Source: Blastobasis lacticolella (taxonomy: Eukaryota > Arthropoda > Insecta > Lepidoptera > Blastobasidae). Taken from it: a stretch of 64,000 nucleotides of DNA. A program made the translations under genes and the position numbers. Positions 45,676 to 57,629 of the stretch are shown one piece after another. Numbering within the stretch: position 1 is the stretch's first letter; every line of letters begins with the position of its first letter. Under the pieces are notes generated by a model. That model was given only the letters and a program-made list of their open reading frames with translations. It was not told the DNA's origin and did not search any database. Where the stretch lies: the NCBI GenBank assembly GCA_905147135.1, contig LR990051.1:19993115-20057114 (forward strand). The letters run 5' to 3'.

Positions 45676-46265
45676 TACAATTCGTAATTATTTATGGGTT
45701 ACGACTTTTTTACCCACGACGGAATGCAGATGGTATATGCGTTTAGGTCAGGGTGACTTTCATTTCAGACATTTTTAGGCATTAAAAAAGTACTATTTAA
45801 AAAAAATCCAAAACAGTACTCTTTTATGTATGCCTATTTTGACCAACATTTCTGAAAATCGCTCACGACTTACATAGTAACGGGCATGAGATATGGGAGG
45901 CGAAAAATATTACTATTTATTCAACCTCTTCTAGATTGGCAAATATTGTTATTCATGAGGTCGAGTTACCAAACTAACGCTGCGGCGATGGCGTCCCGCG
46001 GCGTGCCCTCGCCGCGGGTTCATCGATATTCTGGACACATAGCCAGCAATTCCACATAAGCGTCAGCCATAAATTATGCAGGACGCACCCGGTGCGGGAC
46101 CCGCTGCTGGCGGCCCGCTGCGTAACAGCCGCGCTGGGTGCGCACCCGAAGGATGGACTCAGAAATAACATAACCGACAATAAAACTCTGAAAACCCCTC
46201 GCAAATACAAATTTACTCATTTCCTTAACTACGAATTATAAACGAAGTTTGATCTTATGTAAAAA
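45676..46265. promoter_or_regulatory. Non-coding stretch with a GC-rich island
   Basis: 45975-46155 is GC-rich and repeat-poor, with 'agccataaattatgcag' in its middle. Possible regulatory DNA from composition only; the rest is AT-rich. Confidence 0.28.
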
Positions 46266-46345
46266 AATGTACTAGCTAAACATTTGACAGCCATCTCACC
46301 TGGTGGTAAGTGACAATGTGGCTGAAGATAGAGCATGCCTGTCTA
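46266..46345 (+). repeat. Dispersed repeat, family G
   Basis: 'gccatctcacctggtggtaa', 'gaagatagagcatgcctg' and 'ctaggaacagcctatt' match the reverse complement of 19385-19490. Confidence 0.65.
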
Positions 46346-46431
46346 GGAACAGCCTATTAACCAATCGAAGCTATTAAATGTTGTGGACGCGATTTAGAAA
46401 TCAGTATCAATGTATGTGGTATTGGGGGTAT

Positions 46432-47298
46432 GGGGGCGTCGGTGGCCGAGTAGTAACGGTAACCGACTCGCAAGCGAGAGGTACCGGGTTCGAATCCCAA
46501 TGCCGCCATGTATCAATGACACTTTTCTGAGTTATGTACTTATCGTGTTGATTACTAACCGATGTTCTTAAGGCCACATATACACAGATTTACAAGTCAA
46601 ACTTATAACATCCCTCTTTCATCTAAGGTGGGGGTCTCCACTCGGGCGACTCTAATTCGAAGGCGACTCCCCGTTATGCCCTACCTCTCCATGGTATTCT
46701 TTTCATTTATCTCTACAGGTCGAACCAACTTGACTGGTCTATTAACACGGAAATAAACAAAGACTGCCTAGTCTTCATCAGTTGTGAAGGTGGGTAATAT
46801 ATTTGTTGTATTTTATTACAATTGGCCGTGTGGTGTCCGGCAGAGTAGAATAGCACCAACCCCTTACACTCATGGGTGTCGTACAAGGCGACTAATGTTT
46901 TCGAGGCAAAAGATCAACAGTCTCCGTAGTGTGGAAAATGGGCAGCAGCATTTTCCATTGTTATATTTAAACACTGCGATCTCTAACCCGCCTGCCAAGC
47001 GTGGAGATTATGGCAATAACCTCCCCTTACGTGGGAGAGGCCCTAAGTCCTGCAGTGGACTGTTACGGGCTGTGGTGATGTTCTTAAGGCGAGGGAAAAC
47101 TTTATGAGAAACCTGCATATTCAGCGACTGTAATCATGATCGAATCTGGTCAGGTTCCCCTGGTACAAGGGTAACGGAGGTCCGATGGCTGTCGCTCCAA
47201 TGTAATTACCTGATTTGCCAAGTCCTGGATCATGATCAAGGCGGACCTCGAACCCTCGTGCGTGAGAGCATAACCAGGACATTAACGCCAAGATGATT
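46432..47298 (+). mobile_element. tRNA-derived SINE split by a later retroposon
   Basis: The head at 46436-46508 has box A-like 'tggccgagtag', 'gactcgcaagcgagaggtac' and box B 'ggttcgaatcc'. The body begins 'ttttctgagttatgtact' and stops at 46573, then continues at 47090 with 'cgagggaaaac', 'atcatgatcgaatctggtca' and 'cataaccaggacattaacgc'. The two halves together make a normal-length SINE (about 350 bp). Confidence 0.9.
46561..47089 (+). mobile_element. Family C retroposon, 503 bp, with 13-bp target-site duplication
   Basis: The insert (46574-47076) is bounded by the identical 13-mer 'gatgttcttaagg' at 46561-46573 and 47077-47089. Its second half (from about 46820) matches the 251-bp unit at 5567-5817; the first 250 bp extend further 5'. 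The 3' end is 'ggactgttacgggctgtggt'. An open frame (46562-46756) covers the first part but has no recognised domain. Most likely a 5'-truncated LINE. Confidence 0.9.
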
Positions 47299-47300
47299 AA

Positions 47301-47904
47301 TATGGTATGTCAAATTTGCGTTAAAAGTTTCCATACTAATTTTAAAACCCTTACAACTTTGAAACTTTAAACAAAAATTTGAAAAATCTCAGACATGGAC
47401 ATTGGTTTCTAAATCACGTCTACAAAATTTAATTAGCTTGGATTGGTTAATATTGAAAATATTCATATTATGGAGCACATTCCAATAGCAATAAGTATGT
47501 ATTTAACAGTATATAAGTAGTTTATCAGTTATCTAGCACCCATAACACAAGCTTTGCTTACTTTGGGGCTAAATGGCCCTGCGTAAATTTGTCCACGATT
47601 ATTTATTTATTATTTACATTCGGGAGCACTCCTTTGAATTCGTTGTATAGATCTACAGAAGTCGGCATGGTATCCGCAGGCAGTAGATTCATTTACGTTT
47701 TTCAACCAGGTGGTCTGTCAGTTTGTCACTAGGGCAGCATAAGGGATACCTAATAAATACAGTGAAGGCGTGTTATTGGGCCCGATGCCAGATCACGATT
47801 CGGAGTCGATTAGGCAGGCGTTGTTGCGCCCTGCGCAGACGAGAGGCTTTTGACCACGAGGAAAAACATGTTGCTATGGATTTAACAGATTCTTCCCAGT
47901 CAAT
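47301..47904. other. Non-coding stretch, nothing identified
   Basis: No gene or repeat recognised. Confidence 0.4.
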
Positions 47905-48165
47905 TATCACAGCCCATTACAGTCAACTGCAGGACTTAGGGTCTCTCCCATGAAAGGGGAGGTTGTTGTCATAATCTCCACGCTTGGCAGGCGGGTTTGA
48001 GTTCGCAGTGTTATAAATATAACAATGGAAAACGCTGATGCCCATTTTCCAGCCTACGAAGACTCTTAGATCTTTTGCCTCGCAAACATAAGTCGCCTCG
48101 TATGAGACCCACGAGTATAAGGGGTTGGTGCTATTCTACTCTGTCGGACACCACACGGCTTTACC
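47905..48165 (-). mobile_element. Family C retroposon
   Basis: Reverse complement matches 5567-5817: 'ccgtgtggtgtccgacagag', 'tagcaccaacccctta', 'cccgcctgccaagcgtggag', 'taagtcctgcagttgactg'. It begins at the same 5' point as the 5567 copy. No clear target duplication. Confidence 0.85.
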
Positions 48166-48514
48166 CAGTAATCCGCTTTAATACTGTCCAGTGAGGACTA
48201 AAATAGAGACAGGCCGCCACGGGACAGAATTTTCTTCCCAGTCGTCACTCGGGTGACAAATCTTCTTTACATTTAATTTCCGCTTCGTATCAGCGGCGAC
48301 AACTGCGCACATAAAGTGCGATCATCTGTGTAAAAATTGGAGTGTTCAATGCGTACATCAATGTCAATGAGATTTTTCTACAAAGCAGTAGCACCTATAC
48401 CGTGAAAACTTATTCCTTTGTTTGCTCACAGCGCAGAGCGCATTGGCAAGGCCTGCACAGGCAAAAGACCGTAAAAATGCCCTCTCACCATTTGGGAATT
48501 TGATTGGAAGGAAG
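48166..48514. other. Non-coding stretch, nothing identified
   Basis: No gene or repeat recognised. Confidence 0.4.
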
Positions 48515-48790
48515 GAGTTGGTTCAAGTCTGGTAGCAGCGTGCTTGCGGGACCGATAACCTCGATAACTGAGAACCACGAGAACAGAGTCTAGGAACTAG
48601 ATGCGTGTCATGCATGTGACCGTTTCGTACTTTGAGGCTAGTTGAACTTCAGCACCGCAACGAGCTCGCCACTCTTTAGGTGTGCCTCCTAACATCGATG
48701 GCGAAGTGGAAGTGCGCCAAGGTCTTGCCCTGAGGACCGTGACACTGGTTGATCAATCTCGGGAACGCAATATCAATTCGTGACGGCCCA
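48515..48790 (+). mobile_element. 5S-rRNA-derived SINE
   Basis: Head 'cagcgtgcttgcgggaccga' with a decayed 5S-like middle, 'gcatgtgaccgtttcgtact', then body 'cagcaccgcaacgagctcgc', 'taggtgtgcctcctaacatc', 'ggcgaagtggaagtgcgcca' and end 'atcaattcgtgacgg'. Confidence 0.83.
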
Positions 48791-50968
<2,178 letters not shown>

Positions 50969-51116
50969 ATTGTGTTCAATACCAGAAGCTTGAATGGAAC
51001 GATATGGTCTCTGCCCACCCCTAAGAAAAAAAAACTTGACGTTATATATGTAAGTCTGTATGTATGCAGAGCCGCGCTACGCTAATTCCAAAGCAAACGC
51101 CGTAGAGCCACGGCCG

Positions 51117-51198
51117 TTACGCTGATCCGTATCGGCCCGCACGCGCCCGCTTTCGCCGCACCTTTATAAAATGTTTATCAGCTCGGCCGGAGTCGACC
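51117..51198. repeat. 82-bp duplicated block, copy 1
   Basis: Pairs with 52211-52293 at roughly 80% identity, including an identical 24-base core (51159-51182) that contains 'ctttataaaatgtttatc'. Not seen elsewhere in the window. GC-rich flanks around an AT-rich core. Function unknown. Confidence 0.75.
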
Positions 51199-51236
51199 GG
51201 GTAATACCTACTTTGAGAACAAACGGACGTAGCGCT

Positions 51237-51278
51237 GTGAAGGTAGAACGTAATTATGTGAAGGTAGAACGTAATTAT
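51237..51278. repeat. Perfect tandem duplication, 21 bp x 2
   Basis: Two identical units beginning 'gtgaaggtagaacgtaatta'. Confidence 0.95.
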
Positions 51279-51299
51279 GTGAGGTGCATTTGACGCCGA

Positions 51300-51370
51300 A
51301 AAAGATTAGTTATTTGTTTATTTAACAATTTATTGTACACAAGAAAATTAAAGAGATAGTACAAATTATG
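51300..51370 (-). mobile_element. Probable LINE 3' tail
   Basis: On the minus strand 'cttgtgtacaataaattg' precedes 'ttaaataaacaaataac'. Same signal as at 39290. No coding part. Confidence 0.45.
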
Positions 51371-52210
51371 TATCAGACCACAGGCACTTCTTATCTGTAA
51401 AAGAAAATTATGTTCGAGGCAAAAATATATTCAAGAAAATGGACGTTCTCGTAAAATGGACATTCGACGAAATAGACCATGGAGCACAGAATGCTTCTTG
51501 TGCTGTCTCGTAACATATTGGTGGTCGGTACGGCTATCTTTAATTTCGAGACCGCGGACCTGCGGTTGCCAGGATGTCAGTCTTCGGCCAGGCGGTCAGA
51601 GGCCGTGTATTGTATCCTGGATTATTAGCGGCAAAAGGTACCAGTCGTTTCACATTCTGCGGCACTATTCTACAACAAATCGATTTTGTTTCATTATCAT
51701 ACATTTTCTAGATCAGGTAAATGTTAGCTTTTGATTATGTAGAAAGCTAAAAACATGCCGTTCCACAGGTTTGTTTAACTCTTTTATATAAAAGCCAAGC
51801 ATTTGATGCAATGTACATAACAACGCGGCAGATAACGGGGTTTCCTCGACAGAATTGTTTAACCACAATCTCCATACCTAGCAGGTGGGAAGAATAAGAC
51901 GAATAATACAATACACAATTGAATACGCGGTTGGCAATTATCTTGTATAACGTCTGTCTCTTATGCCTCTTGTACGACCTCCGTAAGGACAATGGGTTAG
52001 TACTATTAATATCTAGTTTAGCTTTTATTTGTTTCTGCTTTTATGTGCTTTTTTGTTAATTATTATGTAATTCTCTTTTCTTCTGTGTTACAAAATGTCG
52101 TGTTTTCCAAATTTTTGTGTTGTGGTGTTTCTGTTTGTATTTTTATTGTTTTGTGAATTCTTATTCTTAAAAATTCACAAGATAAGGCGACTTCAGTGCA
52201 CCGATCCGAG
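51371..52210. other. Non-coding stretch, nothing identified
   Basis: No gene or repeat recognised. Confidence 0.4.
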
Positions 52211-52293
52211 TTACACCGATCCGTATCTTCCCGCACCGCGCGGGCGTTGCCACACCTTTATAAAATGTTTATCAGCGCAGCCGGAGGCGCCGC
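52211..52293. repeat. 82-bp duplicated block, copy 2
   Basis: Partner of 51117-51198; the identical core is 52253-52276. The two lie 1,094 bp apart in the same orientation. Confidence 0.75.
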
Positions 52294-52573
52294 CATACTC
52301 CGTGGTGGATATTCGCACATATCTCAGCCCCTGGCTGTACAATTTCAAAACCTAGTACAACACTCCTGAAAAAACGGATACCTCTAAAATAATAAAACCA
52401 TCCCGAGAAAAAGTGTCTTGACAGACGGACGGACTGACCGCTCCGTATTTTTTCTTTTAAGGTACGGTACCATAAAAATCAATTTAATCATTACTAAACT
52501 ATAAAACGTGATCTATTACCATCGGCTGTAATTTATATTGACAGCCACGAATATGCGCAATCTTTTGACTTAA

Positions 52574-52756
52574 AGGCGTGTCCAAACATAGCGCGGCACG
52601 AGCGCGGCAGCAACACGCGGCATGTCCAGGAAACAATTCTGCCGCGCTCTAGTTAGGACTATTGACGAATGTTTGCGCGCGGCTGTTGTCCAAACAAAGC
52701 GCGGCACGCCGCGCGCGGCTGCCGCGCACACATGCCGCTCTATGTTTGGACACACC
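52574..52756. mobile_element. 183-bp fold-back element flanked by TTAA
   Basis: Left end 'ggcgtgtccaaacatagcgc' is inverted at the right end (reversed: 'ggtgtgtccaaacatagagc'). TTAA lies directly outside both ends (52570-52573, 52757-52760). The inside is made of further inverted 'gccgcgc' blocks. TTAA is the target of piggyBac transposases, so it may be a piggyBac-mobilised MITE. No protein encoded. Confidence 0.88.
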
Positions 52757-52760
52757 TTAA

Positions 52761-53501
52761 CACTCATCTCTGTACCTTTTGCTAATTGTCTCGATGCAAC
52801 AAGCTCTCAAAGTGACTAACAAGTTTTTGGTAGAATTTGTCTCGAGTCCCTTACTAGGTTTTGGAATTGTACCGCCTGCCTCTCCCCCCTCCACCCGCGC
52901 CCCCACCTGCGCATAAGCGTTAAGGGTCCTTTGAATTTTTAACCCATCTCTTACTCGTACCTCTGCTCTTGTCGCTAAGATTTAGAAGTATTGGAGTGAA
53001 CGTGGATCCCATGGAGGTAAAATGTAAACGGGAACTTCTTAGCTTGTCGATGAAAATATTAAAGTTTTTTTAAATTCAATAGACAGTCCACCATAGGTAA
53101 TTTACATGTAGGTGGTAGGTACGATAATTTTTTTATTTTTTGTTGACTGTACTAGCTTCTGCTCGTGTTTCGTCTGCATAAAATTAGATTTTGCTGTGGG
53201 TTCTCGTAAGACTGGGTACATTGAATTTCGGAATAAATTATATCCTAAATGTCACTACAAAATATCTTCAAAAAGCTGTTCAGGAGTTTTCGCGCGAAAG
53301 AGTAATAACAAACAATATCCATCAGGAAGCAAAGTTACATCCTGCTCTTGAAGTTCTACCGCTTTGGCATGAAGTTAGGACAAACAAACAAATAGATTGT
53401 TATTTGTAAAATATTACGTAGCGTATGGTACTGCGCGAGACATGTTATTGGTTACCTTCAAATGGGTTGATCGAAATAATAACTAAGACAATACTAAAAG
53501 A
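52761..53501. other. Non-coding stretch, nothing identified
   Basis: A C-rich patch at 52870-52915; short frames without domains. Confidence 0.4.
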
Positions 53502-53652
53502 AGAGCGTCGGTGGCGCAGTGGTGGCCTAGTGGTGTCCACTCGTAACCGAAAGGTACCGGGTTCGGATCCCACTGCTACCATGTATGTACCCTTTTTTTG
53601 TTATTTACACTATGTCCTAATGTTTCGTGGGAGAGGCCCTAAGTCCTGCAGT
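53502..53652 (+). mobile_element. tRNA-derived SINE head plus family C scrap
   Basis: 53502-53585 holds 'gcgtcggtggcgcagtggtg', 'cctagtggtgtcc' and 'ggttcggatccc', a rearranged SINE head. 53624-53652 is a short family C piece ('tgggagaggccctaagtcct'). Confidence 0.65.
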
Positions 53653-54014
53653 GTATACAATTAGATACATCAAGATTAAACAATACAACAAACGGTCAAG
53701 CGTGTGGGAAGTGTGTTGTGAGTCCGTAGAAGTTGCTACGAAACCGCGTACACTCGTAGCGGACTTTGCAGTCGTAGTCGCCTCTACAGCTAGACGTATT
53801 ACCACGACGTGGAAAACTTGTTTTGTTCGAGAACTCCCCAAGTACTCCCTTTACCCGCTCATTTCCGCTTGGCATATCTCCGCTTTGGTGGAGGTTAGGT
53901 TAGGTTTGCTACTGATTTTTAATTTCCTATTCGATATTCCTTATGGTACATAAGGCATATATGCTAGATAGCTGTAAAGTGATTATGATTATGATAAAAG
54001 ATTCAAATCAATTC
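53653..54014. other. Non-coding stretch with a 'cgtagc' cluster
   Basis: 53710-53790 has several 'cgtag'/'ctacg' motifs resembling those at 17785-17865. No gene seen. Confidence 0.4.
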
Positions 54015-54045
54015 CGTCCGGCCGTTCACCTCCCTAGGCAATAAA
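54015..54045 (+). repeat. Family D end fragment
   Basis: 'ccgtccggccgttcacctcc' followed by 'ctaggcaataaaa' matches the end of 18110-18235. Confidence 0.6.
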
Positions 54046-54837
54046 ATTATTACACACACACAATCTTCAGCATATGTAACACCCACCCATACCATATATG
54101 AAAAACTTTGACACATCTTAGGTATAAAATAGAGCGTGTATCAAAACAGTACCTCCAAAAAGATTGGAAATCTAGCTACCTTCATGGTTAATATTTTTTT
54201 TTGTTTTACACTGTAAGTAGCTCATTAGGTACTATGTTAGCTCCCAGCGGGCCGCCGCCGCTCAACGTTCGGCGTTTAACGATAACAAGGCCCGCGATGA
54301 ACCACAGCCTTCTATTTACAAGCCACATAAAACTCGTTGCTTTTATTACGATTCCTCAAATGGGATCCGTTATTTTTATATTAGCTGCTTCTTTGCGGTT
54401 TCCACCTGAAATTCTTTGTCTGTCCGAGAATTGAATTTCAAATTATCTCGGGAATTGTATAGGTACTTAAATTTATATTGGTTTATGTACACGTAGTCTA
54501 TACTAACTTAATTTGGAATAAAAACATTACGTTATGTATGTTTCTTGGAATTTCTTTGACCTTGAGGAAGGTCGTAGCAGGGCCACCATGTACCGAATTC
54601 AAATCCATGTAAAGAAACGTAAACATAGTTTTACCAGAGAAATGTTTTAATGCATACAGGGGTAGTCAGAGACAATATCGTTCGACTTGCTACGAGCTTG
54701 CTCGATTTATGAACTATTAAACTAATAAAAAAAATTATGCAATAATAATATTCTATTCTGTTCTGTTCTGCGGTTCTGATAAAATTAATTATATTTTTAT
54801 TAAAATTTTGTTGTCATTCCATTGCAAATTATTATTA
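54046..54837. promoter_or_regulatory. Repeat-poor stretch, possible regulatory element
   Basis: 54238-54430 has a GC-rich start ('cagcgggccgccgccgctca') followed by 'tttaacgataacaagg', 'cataaaactcg' and 'gcttttattacgattcc', resembling an insect enhancer with Hox/Caudal-type sites. No repeat seen. The rest is AT-rich. Confidence 0.28.
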
Positions 54838-55035
54838 ACTAGCGGCCCGCCCCGGCTTCGCACGGGTAGTAAACCTTAACAAATTATACACCTGAACCTT
54901 CGTCATGAATCACGTTGTCTAAAACCGCACTATGTAGTCTGTGTGTGAATACCGCATGAAAATCCGTTTAGTAGTTCTTGAGTTTATCGCGTACAGACTG
55001 ACAGTAAGACACGCCGTGGGACTTCGTGTTTATAA
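54838..55035 (+). repeat. Dispersed repeat, 'cggcttcgcacggg' family
   Basis: 'tagcggcccgccccggcttc', 'aaattatacacctgaacctt', 'catgaaaatccgtttagtag' and 'tttatcgcgtacag' match 21035-21245. Confidence 0.8.
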
Positions 55036-55239
55036 TATGAAGTAATTATATTATACTTAAGTATGTACTGAGTAGTGTCCCGTTACAAACAGGACACCAT
55101 ATTACGATCACAAAAGTTCCAACCGTCTCCTCAACCATTTTAGAGGGAAGGGGGCGACCCGGCTCCTGACGGCCGTATTTCTTGACATAGACTCCCCTCC
55201 CGTACGTATCCCGTGCTGCCTAGATAGCCGAGCGGACTG

Positions 55240-55830
55240 AGCGGCGAACACGCGACTTTTTTCTAATATTCACACTTTTAAACTCGTGATATCTTTCGAA
55301 TGGAATGTCTGAATTGAATAATTCAAAAAGTTATATAAAGGTATTGAAGTAGTCGTGAATATGAAGTAATTGATTTTGATAAGGATTAATACCAAGGTAC
55401 AAATAAAGAGCGTTTTTTAGCGGCGGCATTTCAATTAAATTTTCAAAATAAAAGAACACTTATTGTGACATAACTATAATAGTTAGACATATACTGTCGC
55501 GACACTTTTTGTAGATAATGATGTGTTCTGCAAAGTCGTAGTACATTATTTTGTTCTATCATCAATAGTTTTCGCAGCGCACGCGATGTAAGGAATTTTT
55601 TGGGTATTTTTCTACACCTTCGGTTACATTGTTCAAATTTTACCAAGGATCCCTAATTTTTTTCAAAATGAAATGTAGCCTATGTCAAATTGGAAGAATG
55701 TAGCATTCTGTTGGTGAAAGAATTTTTTAAATCGGCCCAGTACTTTTTGAGCCAATTCATTACAAACATACAAACATACAAAAATAGGTACAAATCTTTC
55801 CTCTTTATAATATTAGTGTAGATATATTTA
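55240..55830 (+). repeat. Dispersed AT-rich repeat ending 'tataatattagtgtagat'
   Basis: The end ('aaatcggcccagtactttt', 'attacaaacatacaaacat', 'aatctttcctctttataat') is a common insect repeat end. The 5' border is not certain and no protein is encoded. Confidence 0.5.
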
Positions 55831-56054
55831 CAACAACGTACGGGAACAGTACGCGAGCCCGATTCAAACTCGATACTTTTAAAAAAGTGATTACTTACAT
55901 CCGATCCGTATTGGCTCGAACTTATTTCTAAAAATGTGAATGGCAACTTGGCAACTTTTCTAATCATTCCGCCGATGCTTTGGTAATTTTAAATAGTTTT
56001 GTTTTCTCGTTGGCGCGGTCTGCACTCCGCGGGGGCGCGGGGGACGGGGGAGCG

Positions 56055-57541
56055 GCTACAGTTCAACGGGATGAAGCAGTAGAACAATATGTTAACTCCT
56101 ATAGACCGATATCTGTTATACCAGCTATAGCCAAAGTTTTTGAAAACGGTCTAACTTTGAGACTTACACAGTTTCTACATGAAACTGGAGGTATATCTGA
56201 CCGGCAGTTTGCATACCGCGCCGGTTACTCCACAACTATGATGGTTCGCGAGGTAGTTGGCAGCGTCTTACGCGCTCGAGAGCAGGGTCAGCAGGTAGCA
56301 CTTCTGTGCTGTGATCTATCCAAGGCTTTCGATGTCGCGGATCATGAGGCTCTCATAACTAAGCTAGAACATTACGGCATAAGAGGCCCAGCACTCTCGG
56401 TGTTTGTTGACTTCATTAGGGCAAGACATCAATATGTTGTATCTGGTGATGACGGTGAGAGGTCAGATGGTCTCTCCGCTGATAGGGGAGTTCCACAAGG
56501 GTCATCGCTGTCAAATTTAGCATTCTCAATATTATTAAATGACTTACCGGACTATCTGACGGAGGTAGACGTATATGTATACGCGGATGATGTGGCGGTG
56601 GTTGTCACGGCTTCATCTATTGACGAGCTTAATCAAAAATTGGACGCAGTTGCCCAACGTCTTGTGACCTGGTTTCGAGCGAACGGGCTAATGTTAAATT
56701 TGAGCAAAACGCAGGTGCTCCATTTCAATCTCGGTGGTCGTGGGCAGCCGCCTGTACGAATCAATGTTGACGGGATCACCATCGAGCAGGTTGAATCTGT
56801 CTCTCTGCTTGGTTTTCAGATAGATCAGGGCCTAACCTGGCAGATCCACATTGACAAATTATGTGGAAAATTGGGAGGAGCGTGTTTCGCATTGAGTAGA
56901 CTCAATTCGACCTTGCCGACTGAAGTAGTGCGAACATGTTATTTTTCCTCGGTCCAGTCTCTAGCTCAGTACGGTCTGGAATTGTGGGGTCGTGCGGCAG
57001 AGTGGGAGCGAGTCTTTCGCATGCAAAAGCGTGCTGTGAGAATAGTAGCCCGGGTGGCTAGTGACGAACCAGCCAAGTCTCTCTTTGTTAAATTCGGTAT
57101 TATGACATTACCGTCCTTATTGATATTCGAAGTGGCCAAATATGTAATGCTTAATATCGATAAATACGAGAGACTTGGGGAGGGTCATAGGCACAACGTC
57201 CGCCACTCGGCTCGGCTGCGGAGCATCCCGCATAAACTGTCGCGGCGCGCGCGCACGGCGCACGTGATGGGCCCGGCCGTGTACAACCGGCTGCCGCCCG
57301 AAGTTGTCGCCTCCACCAGCATGCCTATCTATACTAACAGGCTGCGCAGTTGGCTTATCAAGCAGGCATTCTATAGTTATAATGAATTTTTAGAACTAAG
57401 GATATTGACATAGATGTATAATGTATTACTATTATTTTATTATTAATCATTATTGTTATTTTTGAAATCCATAGCTTGACATACTTATACTGTAATTGAC
57501 TTGTAATTAACAATTATCAATAAAACATGAATGAATGAATG
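56055..57541 (+). pseudogene. 5'-truncated LINE with an intact reverse-transcriptase frame
   Basis: One open frame runs to the stop at 57413. Its start in flanking DNA (55980) is not native; element homology begins at about 56055, just before NSYRPISV. Counting from 55980, motif A (CDLSKAFD) has the catalytic Asp at residue 112, RGVPQGS lies at 169-175 and YADD at 201-204. The thumb and C-terminal part follow ('VSLLGFQIDQGLTW', 'QYGLELWG', 'GPAVYNRLPPEV'). All visible catalytic residues are kept. The endonuclease and any ORF1 are missing, so it cannot move by itself. The 3' end is a short 'aatgaatgaatg' run, as in L2/CR1-related elements; clade uncertain. Confidence 0.9.
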
Positions 57542-57544
57542 CAG

Positions 57545-57607
57545 TATCGGGGTCGGCAACGCGTCGGTGATGCCCCTGGTATTGCAAACGTCCATAGGCT
57601 GCGGTGG
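57545..57607 (+). repeat. Family B fragment
   Basis: 'ggtcggcaacgcg', 'atgcccctggtattgcaaac' and 'gtccataggctgcggtgg' match the reverse complement of 21594-21655. It sits exactly between two LINE remnants. Confidence 0.7.
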
Positions 57608-57629
57608 TATATAAATATAGTAACCGGAT

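Noticed and set aside
46436..46508. tRNA gene
   Set aside because: Box A and box B are good, but the acceptor stem does not pair properly and the sequence continues into a repeated SINE body.
47900..47915. miR-2-like 'tatcacagcc'
   Set aside because: The match lies inside the family C repeat end and has no precursor hairpin.
52095..52355. Short secreted or membrane protein starting with a hydrophobic stretch
   Set aside because: The hydrophobic start is from T-rich DNA and the rest overlaps the duplicated 82-bp block; no homology recognised.
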